Translations under genes and position numbers: made by a program
Notes under the pieces: generated by a model
What the model was told of the DNA's origin: nothing
Databases searched by the model: none
What the model saw: only the letters and a program-made list of their open reading frames with translations
Shown: positions 1 to 8,755 of the stretch, piece by piece
Layout of the letters: the number at the start of each line of letters is the position of its first letter
Numbering within the stretch: the stretch's first letter is position 1
Source of the DNA: Roseococcus sp.
GTDB lineage: Bacteria > Pseudomonadota > Alphaproteobacteria > Acetobacterales > Acetobacteraceae
Assembly (NCBI RefSeq): GCF_019747315.1
Contig: NZ_JAIEQY010000224.1
Location: 1-41,249, forward strand
Reading direction: 5' to 3'
Length of the DNA stretch: 41,249 nucleotides

Positions 1-1
1 G

Positions 2-1510
2 CCTCTCACCCCCGGCCTGGCCGCCGCCCTGCCGCCCTCCGCTCATGCCCGCGCCGCTGCCGCCATGGGCGCCGGGCGCCGCATCTGGCGCCTGCGCCTC
101 GGCCCGCTGCCCACCGCCGAGGCCATCGCCGAACCCTTCCTGGCCCGCGCCGGCGAGGTGCTGGGCAGCGCCGGCCCGCCCGAGGCGCTGGACATCTTCC
201 TCGCCAGCGACCTGCCGCCCGAGGAACTCGCCGCCTTGCGCGCCGAGGCCGACCCGGATGGCGGCGCGCTGACGGACCTCGCCGCCGCCGATGCACCGCC
301 GCCCGCCCCCACCATGCGCGTGCGGCAGGACCGCATCGACGCGGTGATCGCGCTGGAGGCGGAACTCCGCGCCGCCGCCCTCTCACTCGGCGAGGCCATC
401 GCCGCGCCCCAGGCCCGCAACGCCTTCGAGGAGCTGGCCGCCTTGCAGGCCAGCCTGCCCGCCGCCGCCGCCGCCCGCCTGGCCAGCGGGCTGGAGCGGC
501 TGCGCGCCGCGACAGGTGCGGCCGAACGCGCCCAGGGCCGGCTCTCCATCGCGCTCGGCCAGCTGGATGAGGCGGTGCTGGAATTGCGCGTCATGCCCTT
601 CGCCAGCCTCGCCATGCGGCTGCCCCGCGTGCTGCGCGCCACGGCCGAGGCGCAGGGCAAGCAGGTCGCCCTCGAAGTGGTGGGCGAGGATGTGCAGATC
701 GACCGCTCCCTCTCCGACCTGCTGGCCGACCCGCTGCTGCACCTGGTGCGCAACGCGGTAGATCACGGCATCGAGACCACGGAGGAGCGCCTGGCCGCCG
801 GCAAGCCCGCCACCGCGCGCCTGCTGCTGGTGGCCGAGCGCCTGCCGGGGCGCCTCGTGCTCAGCTTCTCGGATGATGGGCGCGGCATTGATGACGCGGC
901 GGTGCTGAACCGCGCCCGCAGCCGCGGCCTGATCAGCGCCGAGCTCGCCGCCCGGCTGGGCCGCGAGGAAATCCACGCGCTGCTTTTCCTGCCGGGCTTC
1001 TCGACGCGCGATGCGATCAGCGAGACCTCGGGCCGCGGCGTCGGGCTGGATGTGGTGCAGGATGCCGCGCGCCGCGCGGGCGGGGTGGTGCGCGTGGAGA
1101 GCACGCGCGGCCAGGGCACGCGCTTCATCCTGGACTTGCCACTGACCGCCGCCATGCAGCCCGTGCTGCTGGTGGAGGCCGGTGGCCAGCCCTATGCGCT
1201 GCCGGCCGGCCGTGTCGAATCCGTGATCCGGCCAGAGCAATTGCCGCAGGGCCAGGCCATCACCCCGCTGGAGGCCGTGCTGCGCCTGCCCGCGGTGGAG
1301 AGCAGCGCCATCGTGCTGGTGCGTCGCCCAGCCGGGCTGCTGGCGCTGGCGGTAGAGCGCGTAGGTCGGCGCACAGACCTGCTGCTGAAGCCGCTGCACC
1401 CCGCGCTGGCGGGCACGCCGGGCGTGGGCGGCGTTGGCGTGCTGGGCAATGGCGAGCCGGTGCTGCTGCTGGAGCCGGACAGTCTGGAAGCGGCGTTGCA
1501 GAGCGCCTGA
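2..1510 (+). CDS. cheA: CheA-type chemotaxis histidine kinase, 3' part
   Basis: The reading frame is open from the left window edge, so the N terminus, including any HPt phosphotransfer domain, is missing; 502 codons remain. Counting from the Met at 65-67, a P3-like dimerisation helix pair lies at about 83-175. The HATPase domain follows, with the N-box HLVRNAVDHGIE near 226-237, the G1 box DDGRGID near 270-276 and the G2 box GRGVGLDVV near 323-331. A CheW-like domain fills about 365-475. This order is that of CheA, which autophosphorylates in response to receptor arrays and passes phosphate to receiver domains. The neighbouring convergent operon encodes a chemoreceptor and a receiver-PP2C protein, its likely input and output (inference). 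Family assignment is firm; whether 65 or a point beyond the window is the start cannot be seen, but coding density upstream of 65 favours a longer protein. Confidence 0.92.
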   Translation, partial: PLTPGLAAALPPSAHARAAAAMGAGRRIWRLRLGPLPTAEAIAEPFLARAGEVLGSAGPPEALDIFLASDLPPEELAALRAEADPDGGALTDLAAADAPPPAPTMRVRQDRIDAVIALEAELRAAALSLGEAIAAPQARNAFEELAALQASLPAAAAARLASGLERLRAATGAAERAQGRLSIALGQLDEAVLELRVMPFASLAMRLPRVLRATAEAQGKQVALEVVGEDVQIDRSLSDLLADPLLHLVRNAVDHGIETTEERLAAGKPATARLLLVAERLPGRLVLSFSDDGRGIDDAAVLNRARSRGLISAELAARLGREEIHALLFLPGFSTRDAISETSGRGVGLDVVQDAARRAGGVVRVESTRGQGTRFILDLPLTAAMQPVLLVEAGGQPYALPAGRVESVIRPEQLPQGQAITPLEAVLRLPAVESSAIVLVRRPAGLLALAVERVGRRTDLLLKPLHPALAGTPGVGGVGVLGNGEPVLLLEPDSLEAALQSA

Positions 1511-1518
1511 AGGAAAAG

Positions 1519-1610
1519 GGCCTCCGGCGGCTGGGGCCGTGGGCCCCAGACCTCATTCCTTGGCACTAAACTAAAGGGGTCTGGGGCCCCGGCCCCAGCC
1601 GCCGGAGGCC
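1519..1610. terminator. Long bidirectional intrinsic terminator between convergent genes
   Basis: Positions 1519-1550 and 1580-1610 form an almost perfect inverted repeat of about 31 bp, with one indel. The right arm runs straight into a T tract (1611-1617). The left arm is preceded by AAGGAAAA, which becomes a short U-rich tail when read leftward. The hairpin sits between the stop codons of the cheA-like gene (rightward) and the receiver-PP2C gene (leftward), so it can serve both. The loop holds a short unpaired AT-containing segment. Confidence 0.85.
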
Positions 1611-1621
1611 TTTTTTTCTTT

Positions 1622-2767
1622 CTACCCGAAGCGCACGGCCAGCACCGTCACATCATCAGCCGGCGGTGCCTCGCGCACGAAGCCCGCCACCTCCCGCAGC
1701 AGGGCCGCGATGGCGGCGGCCGGCTCGGCCTGCATGCCCAGCGCCGCCAGCACCCGATCCTTGCCGAAGAGGCCGCCTTCCACGTCATGTGCCTCGGTCA
1801 CGCCGTCGCTCAGCAGCAGCATCGCCTCGCCGGGGGCGAGGGCAAAGGGCGCGCTCGCATAGGGCAGGTCCTCGATGATGCCGAGCGGCGGCTGGATCTT
1901 GAAGCCCCCCATCACGGAAACGCCGGCCGCCGAAAGCCGCAGCGGTGCCTCGTGCCCCGCCACGCAGAGGCGCCCCTCCCCCGTCTCGGCATCCAGGATG
2001 GCCAGTGCCGCCGTCACGAAGGTCATCTCGGGATTGTTGGTGGCGAGGTCCGCATTGGCGAGCGAGAGCAGGTCCGCCGGATCGGGGATCTCGCCCCGCG
2101 CATCGGCCAGGCGCACGCCGGCGCGGATCAGCCCCATGCTGCGCGCCATGGTCAGGCCGGCCGAGGCCCCCTTCCCCGCCACATCGGCGACCACGAACAT
2201 CAGGTGGCGGGCGCCGATCCAATGCAGGTCATAAAGATCGCCCCCCACCTCACGCGCCGGCTCCATATGGGCGGCGACGGTGACGCGCCCGCGCGAGAGC
2301 ACCGCGAAATCGCTCGGCACCAGGGAGAGCTGCGCCAGGCGGGCGGATTCCAGCTCGGCCTCCAGCGCGTGCAGCCGCTCGGCTGCCAGATCGCGCAGGC
2401 GCTTCTTCTCCAGCACCGCCTGCAGGCGCGCGCGCAGCAGGGGCGGGTCGAAGGATTTGGGCAGGTAGTCCTCGGCGCCCAGCTCGATGCAGCGGATCAC
2501 GCCGGACATCTCGGTCTGCGCCGAGATGACGATTACGGGGGGCGGGTTGCTCTGGGTGTGCAGCTGTTCCAGCACGCCGATGCCGTCCAGCTCGGGCATT
2601 TCCAGGTCGAGCAGCACCACGTCGAAGGCTTTCGCGGCGATGGCGGCCAGTGCCTCCACCCCATTGGTCGCCATGCTGGGCTCGGGGTAGCCAAGTTCGG
2701 CCAGGCGGCGCTTCAGCAGCAGGCGGTTGAAGCTGCTGTCATCGACAACCAGGATTTCGGTGCTCAT
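1622..2767 (-). CDS. Receiver-PP2C serine phosphatase (RsbU/SpoIIE-like response regulator)
   Basis: The 381-residue protein begins with a response-regulator receiver domain (about 1-120): acidic pair in VVDDSS, phosphoacceptor Asp54 in [11 protein letters not shown], and the conserved Lys in YLPKSF. A coiled linker (about 125-155) leads to a PP2C/SpoIIE phosphatase domain (about 165-380) with metal-binding motifs [15 protein letters not shown] and ADDVTVLAV. Proteins of this layout dephosphorylate anti-sigma-factor antagonists in partner-switching or regulate c-di-GMP or adhesion outputs; the partner is not in this window. Its ATG overlaps the TGA of the upstream chemoreceptor gene (ATGA), so the two are translationally coupled. 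It is a plausible phosphorylation target of the CheA-like kinase encoded convergently (inference). Confidence 0.92.
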   Translation of the reverse strand: MSTEILVVDDSSFNRLLLKRRLAELGYPEPSMATNGVEALAAIAAKAFDVVLLDLEMPELDGIGVLEQLHTQSNPPPVIVISAQTEMSGVIRCIELGAEDYLPKSFDPPLLRARLQAVLEKKRLRDLAAERLHALEAELESARLAQLSLVPSDFAVLSRGRVTVAAHMEPAREVGGDLYDLHWIGARHLMFVVADVAGKGASAGLTMARSMGLIRAGVRLADARGEIPDPADLLSLANADLATNNPEMTFVTAALAILDAETGEGRLCVAGHEAPLRLSAAGVSVMGGFKIQPPLGIIEDLPYASAPFALAPGEAMLLLSDGVTEAHDVEGGLFGKDRVLAALGMQAEPAAAIAALLREVAGFVREAPPADDVTVLAVRFG

Positions 2768-4410
2768 TCCGGGCGGGCCGCCATGCTTTCCACCGCACGC
2801 CGGGATTCGGCGGCGAGACGTGAGAGATCAATCATGGTCACGGTGATTTCCTCGGCCGCCGTCGCATTGGACTGGCCGATGCGGGTGAGTGTCGCGACAC
2901 GTTCATCCAGCGAGGCGACGGTCACCTGCTGCTCTTCCATGGCGACGGCGATGGCGGCGGCGAGGCGCGCGCTCTCGCCGGTCAGGCGCTCGAAGCCGTC
3001 CATCGCCTCGCCCACGGCGGCGGCGGTGCCGGCCCCCTCCCGCGTGCGGCGGCCGGCGGCGAGCACGACATCGGCGATCTCCTGCGCCAGCGCCTCGGTA
3101 TTGGCGGCCAATGCCCGCACTTCCTCGGCCACGACGGCGAGGCCGCGGCCATGTTCGCCGGCGCGCGCCGCCTCGATGGCGGCGTTGATGGCGAGGATGT
3201 TGGTCTGCGTCGCGATCTTGGCGATGGTGCCGGCGATGCGTGTGACACGCTCCGTGTCCTCGCCCACCGCATCCACGGTCTCGATCAGCTGGCGCACCTT
3301 CTCCAGGCTTTCGCCCAGCAGGCTTTGCGCCTGGCTCGCCGTGTCGCGCGCCTGTTGCGTGCTGCGGCCGACATCGGCGACCGCATCGGCGGTGTGGGAC
3401 AGCGCGTCGGAGACCTGGCGCAGCTCGGCCAGCTGGGTCATCGCGCCATCGCTCACCTGGCCGATCGCCTGGCTCGCCTGGTTGGTGACGACGGCGGTGC
3501 GGCGCGCGCCCTCCAGCGCCTGCTCCATGAGGCGGTTGGAGTTGGCGAGGTTCGTCTTGAACACCTCCACCGCGCGCGCCATTTCGCCCACCTGGTCGGA
3601 GCGCCCGGCCTCGGCGATCTCCACCTCGGCATCGCCGCGCGCCAGGCGCTGCATGGAGCGCGCGAGGCGCGAGAGGGGCCGCGCCGTCAGCAGCACCAGC
3701 ACGAACCAGACGAGCACGAGGCCGAGCGCGCCGATGCCCGCCGCGATATAGGTGTATCTCCGCCCTTCTTCCTGGATGGCATGCGCGCGGCCCAGATTGG
3801 CATCCGCATCGGCCTTCGCGATTCCGCGCGCGAGGCTGGAGAGCGTGTTGAAGGCCACCACCATGTCCAGCCACTCCTCCTGGAGGGGCGCGTATTGGTC
3901 CCGCGCGCGGCGCGAGAAGGCGTCCCGCACGCGCTCGCCCAGATCGGGCAGGCGGGCGGCCATGTCCCGCGCGCCGGCGGCGGCGACCGGGTCGATGCGC
4001 GCCTGCACCAGGGCGAAGAGGACGTTGAAGCTCTCGGCGATGCCCTCGGCATTGCGCTGCATGCGCGGCGCGGTGACGGTGGGCGGCAGCACGCCCGCCA
4101 GAACTGCGGCGAAGCCCTGCGCGAAATCCGCGACGTCATTGGAGAAATCGTCCACCGCCTCGATCGCCGCGCGGTCCCGCACGCCCATCTGCTCGATGAT
4201 GGCGCCCTGGCGCGTGAGCATGACCAGGGAATTGCCGGCCAGGAAGGCGAGGACCGAGAACATCAGCACCAGGATCACCGCGGCACGCGTGCCGATGCGG
4301 CCCAGCATGCGGCTGCGCGTGGGCAATGGCGGCGGGGTTTCCGTCGCGGGGGTCATGGTGGTGGTCGGGGCCTGGGTGTCGGGAGCCATCGGCGCGTAGG
4401 ATAACTCCAT
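2764..4410 (-). CDS. Methyl-accepting chemotaxis protein
   Basis: The 548-residue product has TM1 at about 43-66, a helical periplasmic sensor region of about 150 residues, TM2 at about 220-242 and a HAMP domain (about 243-295). A long cytoplasmic signalling coiled coil follows. Its hairpin tip carries the canonical pattern [20 protein letters not shown] and [17 protein letters not shown]. No C-terminal CheR/CheB-tethering pentapeptide is visible. The start is uncertain: ATG codons lie at 4410, 4389, 4356 and 4308. I prefer 4410 because GAGG lies 8 bases upstream; the frame is also open further upstream, but that overlaps the divergent racemase gene. The 3' end overlaps the receiver-PP2C gene by 4 bases. 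Sensor domain specificity cannot be told from sequence. Confidence 0.9.
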   Translation of the reverse strand: MELSYAPMAPDTQAPTTTMTPATETPPPLPTRSRMLGRIGTRAAVILVLMFSVLAFLAGNSLVMLTRQGAIIEQMGVRDRAAIEAVDDFSNDVADFAQGFAAVLAGVLPPTVTAPRMQRNAEGIAESFNVLFALVQARIDPVAAAGARDMAARLPDLGERVRDAFSRRARDQYAPLQEEWLDMVVAFNTLSSLARGIAKADADANLGRAHAIQEEGRRYTYIAAGIGALGLVLVWFVLVLLTARPLSRLARSMQRLARGDAEVEIAEAGRSDQVGEMARAVEVFKTNLANSNRLMEQALEGARRTAVVTNQASQAIGQVSDGAMTQLAELRQVSDALSHTADAVADVGRSTQQARDTASQAQSLLGESLEKVRQLIETVDAVGEDTERVTRIAGTIAKIATQTNILAINAAIEAARAGEHGRGLAVVAEEVRALAANTEALAQEIADVVLAAGRRTREGAGTAAAVGEAMDGFERLTGESARLAAAIAVAMEEQQVTVASLDERVATLTRIGQSNATAAEEITVTMIDLSRLAAESRRAVESMAARPE

Positions 4411-4450
4411 TCCCGCCGCCTCGGCCACTCTTGGATCAGGACCCGCCCCC

Positions 4451-5200
4451 ATGCACAGCTCTGCGACCTGCCGCATCCTTGTCGTGAACAGCAACACCAC
4501 GGATTCCGTGACCGCCCGCATTGCACTGGCCGCCGAGGCAGCCCTGCCGCCCGGATGCAGCGTGGAGGCGGTCAGCGCGCCCTTCGGCCTGCCGCTCATC
4601 GTGACCCGCGCCGACTGGTCGGTGGCGGGGCCGGCGACGGTGGCGGCGCTGGCCGCGCGGCGCGGCGAATTCGACGCGGCGGTGGTGGCCTGCTTCGGCG
4701 ACCCTGGCGTGGAGGCGGCGCGGGAATTGTTCGACGTGCCGGTGGTGGGCATCAGCGAGGCCGCCTTCCACGCGGCCTGCATGCTCGGCCGGCGATTCGG
4801 CATTGTCAGCTTCACGGCGGCGCTGAAGCCCATGTTCGTGGATTGCCTGGAGCATGCGGGTCTCGCCAATCGTTGCGCTGGCTTCCGCATGGGGCCGGCC
4901 TTCTCGGGCGATCCTGGCCGCGTGGCGGAGGAGCGGCGGGACATGATCCTGGAACTCTGCCACGCCAGCATCGAGCAGGATGGGGCGGAGGTGGTGATCC
5001 TGGCAGGCGGGCCCCTTGCGGGCCTCGCGCCGCTGCTGGCCCCGGATGTGGCGGCCCCCCTGGTGGATGGCACGGCGGCCGGCGTGCGCCTGGCCGCCGC
5101 GCTGGCCGGGCTGGCGCCGATCCGCCGCGCGCATCGCCCCCGGCCGCTTGCCGGATATGAGCCGGGGCTGACCACGCTCTATGCGGGCGGTGCGCGCTGA
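4451..5200 (+). CDS. Asp/Glu/hydantoin racemase superfamily protein
   Basis: The 249-residue protein starts with the family signature [17 protein letters not shown] and keeps the first catalytic cysteine region, VVACFGDPG (Cys81). Hydantoin and allantoin racemases have a second catalytic cysteine in a segment like LGCAGM; the matching segment here is LAGGPL (184-189), so that cysteine appears to be replaced by glycine. It may therefore be a non-racemising member (lyase, isomerase or decarboxylase-like) or have altered chemistry. The stop codon overlaps the next start by one base (TGATG), coupling it to the AllA-like gene and suggesting use on ureide, hydantoin or similar C-N compounds (inference). 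It is divergent from the chemoreceptor gene with only about 40 bases between. Confidence 0.8.
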   Translation: MHSSATCRILVVNSNTTDSVTARIALAAEAALPPGCSVEAVSAPFGLPLIVTRADWSVAGPATVAALAARRGEFDAAVVACFGDPGVEAARELFDVPVVGISEAAFHAACMLGRRFGIVSFTAALKPMFVDCLEHAGLANRCAGFRMGPAFSGDPGRVAEERRDMILELCHASIEQDGAEVVILAGGPLAGLAPLLAPDVAAPLVDGTAAGVRLAAALAGLAPIRRAHRPRPLAGYEPGLTTLYAGGAR

Positions 5201-5676
5201 TGCCCCGCATCCTCCGCCTGCAGCCGCTGACCGCCGAGGCCTTCCGCCCCTTCGGCGATGTGATGGACCCGCCCGCCCTCGGCGCGCGGCCCGCGCTGGG
5301 CGAGACGCTGGTGGGGCGCGATGGCGCAACCCTCCCCGGCCTCGCCTTCAACCATGCCGAGCCGGTAAGCCTGCCGCTGCTGGCAACCCAGATGGAGCGG
5401 CATAACCGCTCCTCCCAATGCTTCGTGCCGATGGATGTCGCGCGCTGGGTGGTGATGGTGGCGCCCGACCGCGATGGCGCGCCGGACATGGCGGGGTTGC
5501 TGGGCTTCATCGCGCGCGGCGATCAGGCGGTGAACTACCATCTGGGCAGCTGGCACCACCCGCTGCGCGTGCTGGACCGCCCCGGCCGCTTCGCCATCCT
5601 GATGTGGAGCACCGGCGAGAAATCGCGCGACGAGGAATGGGCCACGCTGCCGGAGCCGGTGGAGCTGCACGGCTGA
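5200..5676 (+). CDS. allA: Ureidoglycolate lyase (AllA) family protein
   Basis: The 158-residue length matches ureidoglycolate lyases. Recognisable family segments are FRPFGDVMDP near the N terminus, MERHNRSSQCFVPM in the middle, and VNYHLGSWHHPLRVLD with the conserved metal- or substrate-binding His residues, ending with a DEEW motif. AllA releases urea from ureidoglycolate to give glyoxylate, the last step of allantoin degradation. The upstream racemase-like gene overlaps it by one base. No allantoinase, allantoate amidohydrolase or uricase gene is visible here, so the true substrate could be a related ureido acid. Confidence 0.8.
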   Translation: MPRILRLQPLTAEAFRPFGDVMDPPALGARPALGETLVGRDGATLPGLAFNHAEPVSLPLLATQMERHNRSSQCFVPMDVARWVVMVAPDRDGAPDMAGLLGFIARGDQAVNYHLGSWHHPLRVLDRPGRFAILMWSTGEKSRDEEWATLPEPVELHG

Positions 5677-5706
5677 ATGTTTCCAAGCCGGCACGGATGA
5701 CATAAA

Positions 5707-5724
5707 CCCCGGGCAACCCAGGGG
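5707..5724 (+). promoter_or_regulatory. Small hairpin covering the ribosome binding site of the MetE-like gene
   Basis: CCCCGGG-CAA-CCCAGGGG can fold into a 4+3 bp stem with a bulged A. The 3' arm contains the AGGGG Shine-Dalgarno sequence, 7 bases before the ATG at 5732. Folding would hide the ribosome binding site. The stem is short, so a regulatory role is only a possibility. Confidence 0.35.
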
Positions 5725-5731
5725 AAACATC

Positions 5732-6874
5732 ATGCCGCGGATTCTCTGCACCCATACCGGCAGCCTGCCGCGCCCGCGCGCGCTGACCCGGCTGCACGCC
5801 CGCCGCGCCCGGGGCGAGACGGTGGATGCCGCCGAACTCGCCGCCGCCGCGGCGGCCGCGGTCCAGGCCATCATCCCCAAGCAGCGCGCCGCCGGCATCG
5901 ATGTCCCCAATGATGGCGAGCAGGGGCGCGAATCCTTCGTGCTCTATCTGCGGGACCGGCTGACCGGCCTTGGCGGTTCCAGCACGCGCGGCGGCTTCCA
6001 GGACATTGACGCCTATCCGGAATTCAAGGCCGAGCTCCAGGCGAGCATGGCGGGCAAGGAGACCGCCAGCGTCACCACCAACCTGCCCGCCGCCATCGGC
6101 CCCGTGACCTATGTGGGCCAGGCCGCCATGGCCGCCGAATGCGCGCAGTTCCGCGCGGCGCTGGGCGATGGCGCCGGCTTCATGGCCGCCCCCTCCCCCG
6201 GCATCCTCGCCGCCATCGTGCAGAACCAGCATTACGCGACGGATGACGCCTATCTGGAGGCGCTGGCCACCGCGCTCGGTGCCGAGTACCGCGCCATCCT
6301 GGGGGCCGGCTTCACTTTGCAGATCGACTGCCCGGACCTCGCCCTGGAGCGCCACGGCGCCTGGCAGGACCAACCGCTTTCCGCCTTCCTCGTCTTCTCC
6401 GAGCGCGTCGTCGCCGCCATCAACCGCGCCATCGCGGATCTGCCGCGTGAGCGCATCCGCCTGCATGTCTGCTGGGGGAATTACGAGGCGCCGCACGACC
6501 ACGACGTGCCCTTCGAGGACATCTGGCCCGTGATCCGCCAGGCGCGCGTCGGCGGCTTCGTGCTGCCCTTCGCCAACCCGCGCCACGCGCATGAGCATCG
6601 CGTCTTCCGCCGCCTGCCGCTGGCCGCGGATCAAATGCTGGTGGCGGGCGTGATCGACACCCTCACCCATTTCGTCGAACACCCCGAGGTGGTGGCCGAA
6701 CGGCTGGAGCGCATCGCGGAGAGCATCGGCGACCCGCACCGCCTGATGGCGGGCACGGATTGCGGCTTCGACACCTCGGCCGGGCGCGGGCGCGTCGCGG
6801 CGGATGTGGTCTGGGCCAAGCTGTCCAGCATGGCGGAAGGCGCGCGGATCGCCTCGCAGCGGCTGATGGGCTGA
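5732..6874 (+). CDS. MetE C-terminal-type (cobalamin-independent methyltransferase) family protein
   Basis: The 380-residue protein matches the catalytic half of cobalamin-independent methionine synthase and related alkyltransferases. It opens with THTGSLPRP, has DGEQGRE near 62-68 (the family segment with acidic residues near the active site), and carries zinc-ligand candidates His245 and Cys247 in LHVCWGNYEAP and Cys344 in GTDCGF. It is too short to be full MetE, which has a duplicated N-terminal barrel. Such single-domain proteins move methyl or alkyl groups between thiols and small donors, and many are uncharacterised. It follows the AllA-like gene after 55 bases with a good AGGGGA ribosome binding site at 5720-5725. 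Family is firm, substrate unknown. Confidence 0.85.
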   Translation: MPRILCTHTGSLPRPRALTRLHARRARGETVDAAELAAAAAAAVQAIIPKQRAAGIDVPNDGEQGRESFVLYLRDRLTGLGGSSTRGGFQDIDAYPEFKAELQASMAGKETASVTTNLPAAIGPVTYVGQAAMAAECAQFRAALGDGAGFMAAPSPGILAAIVQNQHYATDDAYLEALATALGAEYRAILGAGFTLQIDCPDLALERHGAWQDQPLSAFLVFSERVVAAINRAIADLPRERIRLHVCWGNYEAPHDHDVPFEDIWPVIRQARVGGFVLPFANPRHAHEHRVFRRLPLAADQMLVAGVIDTLTHFVEHPEVVAERLERIAESIGDPHRLMAGTDCGFDTSAGRGRVAADVVWAKLSSMAEGARIASQRLMG

Positions 6875-6915
6875 CCGCGATGTGCTGGATTTGCGCCTCA
6901 ACCGGGAGAAAACAC

Positions 6916-7890
6916 ATGAAACGCCGCAACCTGCTGATCGCCTCCGGCGCCGGCCTCGCCGCCCCCGCTCTTGCGCAACCCTCCGCTTGGCCCGGCGGGC
7001 GGCAGGTGCGCATCATCATCACCTATCCGCCCGGCGGCACCACGGATTTCGTGGCACGCGTCTTCGCCCAGCGCCTGGGCGAGCAGACCGGCGGGCAATT
7101 CGTCGTGGAGAACCGCACCGGCGGCAGCGGCGTGGTGGGCTGGACCGCCGCGGCGCGCGCGCCAAATGACGGCACCGCCCTGCTGCTGACCGACAATTCG
7201 CTCGCCACCGCGCCGCCGCTGCACGCCAATCTCGGCTTCGACATCATGGCGGATTTCACGCCGATCTCGCTGCTGGTGGACTACCCCACGGTCTTCGTCG
7301 TGCCGGCCAACTCTCCCGTGCGGACGCTGAGCGACTTCGTGCAGGCCGCGCGCGGCCAGGCGGCCGATGCGAATTTCTACGGCTCGATGGGCGCCGGCTC
7401 CTCGCCGCATCTGTACACCGAATACCTCCAGGACATCGCGGGCATCCGGCTGACACATGTGCCCTATCGCGGCATGGGCCCGGCCTTCACCGACCTGCTG
7501 GCCGGGCGCATTGGCCTGCTCATCGCCGCCCCGCCCACCGTGCTGGGCGCGATCCGCGACGGGCGGGCGCGGGCCATCGCGATCGGCACCCAGGGCGGCC
7601 GCATCCCGGCCCTGCCGGATGTGCCGACGGCGCGCGAGCTCGGCATCAACTTCAGCTATTCCTTCTGGTACGGGCTGCTCGGCCCGCGCGGGATGGAGCC
7701 GGCGCTGGTGGTCCGCATCCAGGAGGAGATCGGCAAGGTGCTGGGTCATGCGGAGCTGCGCGAGCGCTTCGTGCAGCAAGGTGCCACCCCGGTGGGCGGC
7801 GATGGCCCGGCGCTGCGGGGGGTGATGGAAAGCGACCTCGCACGCTGGAGCGAGGTGGTGCGGGCGAAGAATATCACCCTGCAAAACTGA
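6916..7890 (+). CDS. Tripartite tricarboxylate transporter (TctC/Bug) substrate-binding protein
   Basis: The 324-residue product begins with MKRRNLLIASGAGLAAPALA, a secretion signal with an Arg pair (Tat-like or Sec) and likely cleavage after about residue 20. The mature part has the Bug-family hallmarks ITYPPGGTTDFVAR, a VENRTGGSGVVG segment, and LTHVPYRGMGPAFTDLLAGRI in the second lobe. These periplasmic proteins bind carboxylates or small organic acids. GGGAGAA at 6904-6910 is a strong ribosome binding site, fixing the start at 6916. No TctA/TctB membrane genes are beside it, as is common for orphan Bug receptors. It is the last gene of the 4.45-7.89 kb cassette and probably binds its substrate or acts as a sensor (inference). 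Confidence 0.9.
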   Translation: MKRRNLLIASGAGLAAPALAQPSAWPGGRQVRIIITYPPGGTTDFVARVFAQRLGEQTGGQFVVENRTGGSGVVGWTAAARAPNDGTALLLTDNSLATAPPLHANLGFDIMADFTPISLLVDYPTVFVVPANSPVRTLSDFVQAARGQAADANFYGSMGAGSSPHLYTEYLQDIAGIRLTHVPYRGMGPAFTDLLAGRIGLLIAAPPTVLGAIRDGRARAIAIGTQGGRIPALPDVPTARELGINFSYSFWYGLLGPRGMEPALVVRIQEEIGKVLGHAELRERFVQQGATPVGGDGPALRGVMESDLARWSEVVRAKNITLQN

Positions 7891-7899
7891 ATCGAAAAA

Positions 7900-7938
7900 G
7901 CAGCGGCCCACCCCGCACGACGCGGGACGGGCCGCTGC
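7900..7938. terminator. Intrinsic terminator hairpin, stronger on the minus strand
   Basis: GCAGCGGCCC (7900-7909) pairs with GGGCCGCTGC (7929-7938), with a second GC stem inside. Read leftward it is followed by TTTTTCGAT, a good U tract for the PEP-CTERM gene. Read rightward it is followed only by GTCTTTG, a weaker terminator for the binding-protein gene. Confidence 0.75.
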
Positions 7939-7947
7939 GTCTTTGCC

Positions 7948-7990
7948 GGGGATGCCGGTCCGGCAGGAAGCCTGCCGCCCGGCATTCCCC
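7948..7990. terminator. Second long hairpin between convergent genes
   Basis: GGGGATGCCGG at 7948-7958 and CCGGCATTCCCC at 7979-7990 pair with one bulge, and an inner GGCAGG/CCTGCC stem continues the helix. It lies a few bases past the PEP-CTERM stop codon, in tandem with the hairpin at 7900-7938. It lacks its own T tract and may protect 3' ends or assist termination. Confidence 0.6.
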
Positions 7991-7996
7991 ATCGCC

Positions 7997-8698
7997 TCAG
8001 ACGTTACGGCGACGGCGCAGCAGGCCCAGACCCAACAGGCCGGCACCGAACAGGGCGAGCGAAGCGGGCTCCGGCACGGCCACGATCTGCGAGCTGGCAT
8101 TCAGCGCCGCACCGGCCGCGTTGAAGATTGCATCGATCACCACCGTCTCCGAGAAGAGCGGGTTCGGCAGCGAGAGGTTCGTGGTGATCAGCGGCGAAGC
8201 ATTGGCGCCAGGCGTGCTGAAGGTCTGCGTGGCGAGCAGCGTCGCGCGCTCGAAGGCACGGTTCAGCGCGTCAGCGTAGTTGGAGATGCTGACGCTGGTC
8301 ACGCCGAAGCCGTTCACCAGGAGGTTCGCTGTCAGGGTATTGGCGAGGGAGGCGAAGACGCCGCCCGCGCTCAGGCTCGGCACGTCGGTCTGGGTGACCT
8401 CCAGGCGGAGCGAATGCGTGCCCGTGCCGTAATTGTCCAGCGAGGAGATGGTCGTGCTCTGCGCGGCCAGGCCAGGCGCATTCACTGCCGGGATGCCGAC
8501 GACGAAGGCGGACACCACCGAGAAGAGGCTCGTCGCGCCATTTACGGCGAGGGTGCCCGTGGTGGAAGAAGTGGACAGCGCGCCTTGCAGCACATTGTCC
8601 TCATAGACCCGGAAGCTCAGGGTCGGGGCCGCGACGGCGGCGTTGGAGACAGCCGCGACGCCAAGGAGGGCGACTGCGGCAACAAGGAATTTCTTCAT
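7997..8698 (-). CDS. PEP-CTERM sorting-domain protein (exosortase substrate)
   Basis: The 233-residue protein has a Sec signal peptide (about 1-24, MKKFLVAAVALLGVAAVSNA). A Ser/Thr/Asn-rich beta-type body follows, without an enzyme motif I recognise and without Cys. The C-terminal sorting signal comprises VPEPAS (208-213), the hydrophobic stretch LALFGAGLLGLGLL and an RRRR tail. Exosortases cut at or near the PEP motif and handle the protein during surface assembly with exopolysaccharide. It is the only PEP-CTERM protein in the window and lies just downstream of the interrupted exosortase gene. It has its own leader of about 90 bases containing a sigma-54 type promoter, so it is probably transcribed separately from the upstream polysaccharide operon. 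Confidence 0.93.
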   Translation of the reverse strand: MKKFLVAAVALLGVAAVSNAAVAAPTLSFRVYEDNVLQGALSTSSTTGTLAVNGATSLFSVVSAFVVGIPAVNAPGLAAQSTTISSLDNYGTGTHSLRLEVTQTDVPSLSAGGVFASLANTLTANLLVNGFGVTSVSISNYADALNRAFERATLLATQTFSTPGANASPLITTNLSLPNPLFSETVVIDAIFNAAGAALNASSQIVAVPEPASLALFGAGLLGLGLLRRRRNV

Positions 8699-8755
8699 GG
8701 GCTTGGACCTTATACGGGGCGAATGGGTCGGAGTGGCCCATCTGCCTCTTGCACC

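Noticed and set aside
1787..3751. 654-codon open frame on the plus strand
   Set aside because: Antisense to the receiver-PP2C and chemoreceptor genes, both of which have intact motifs.
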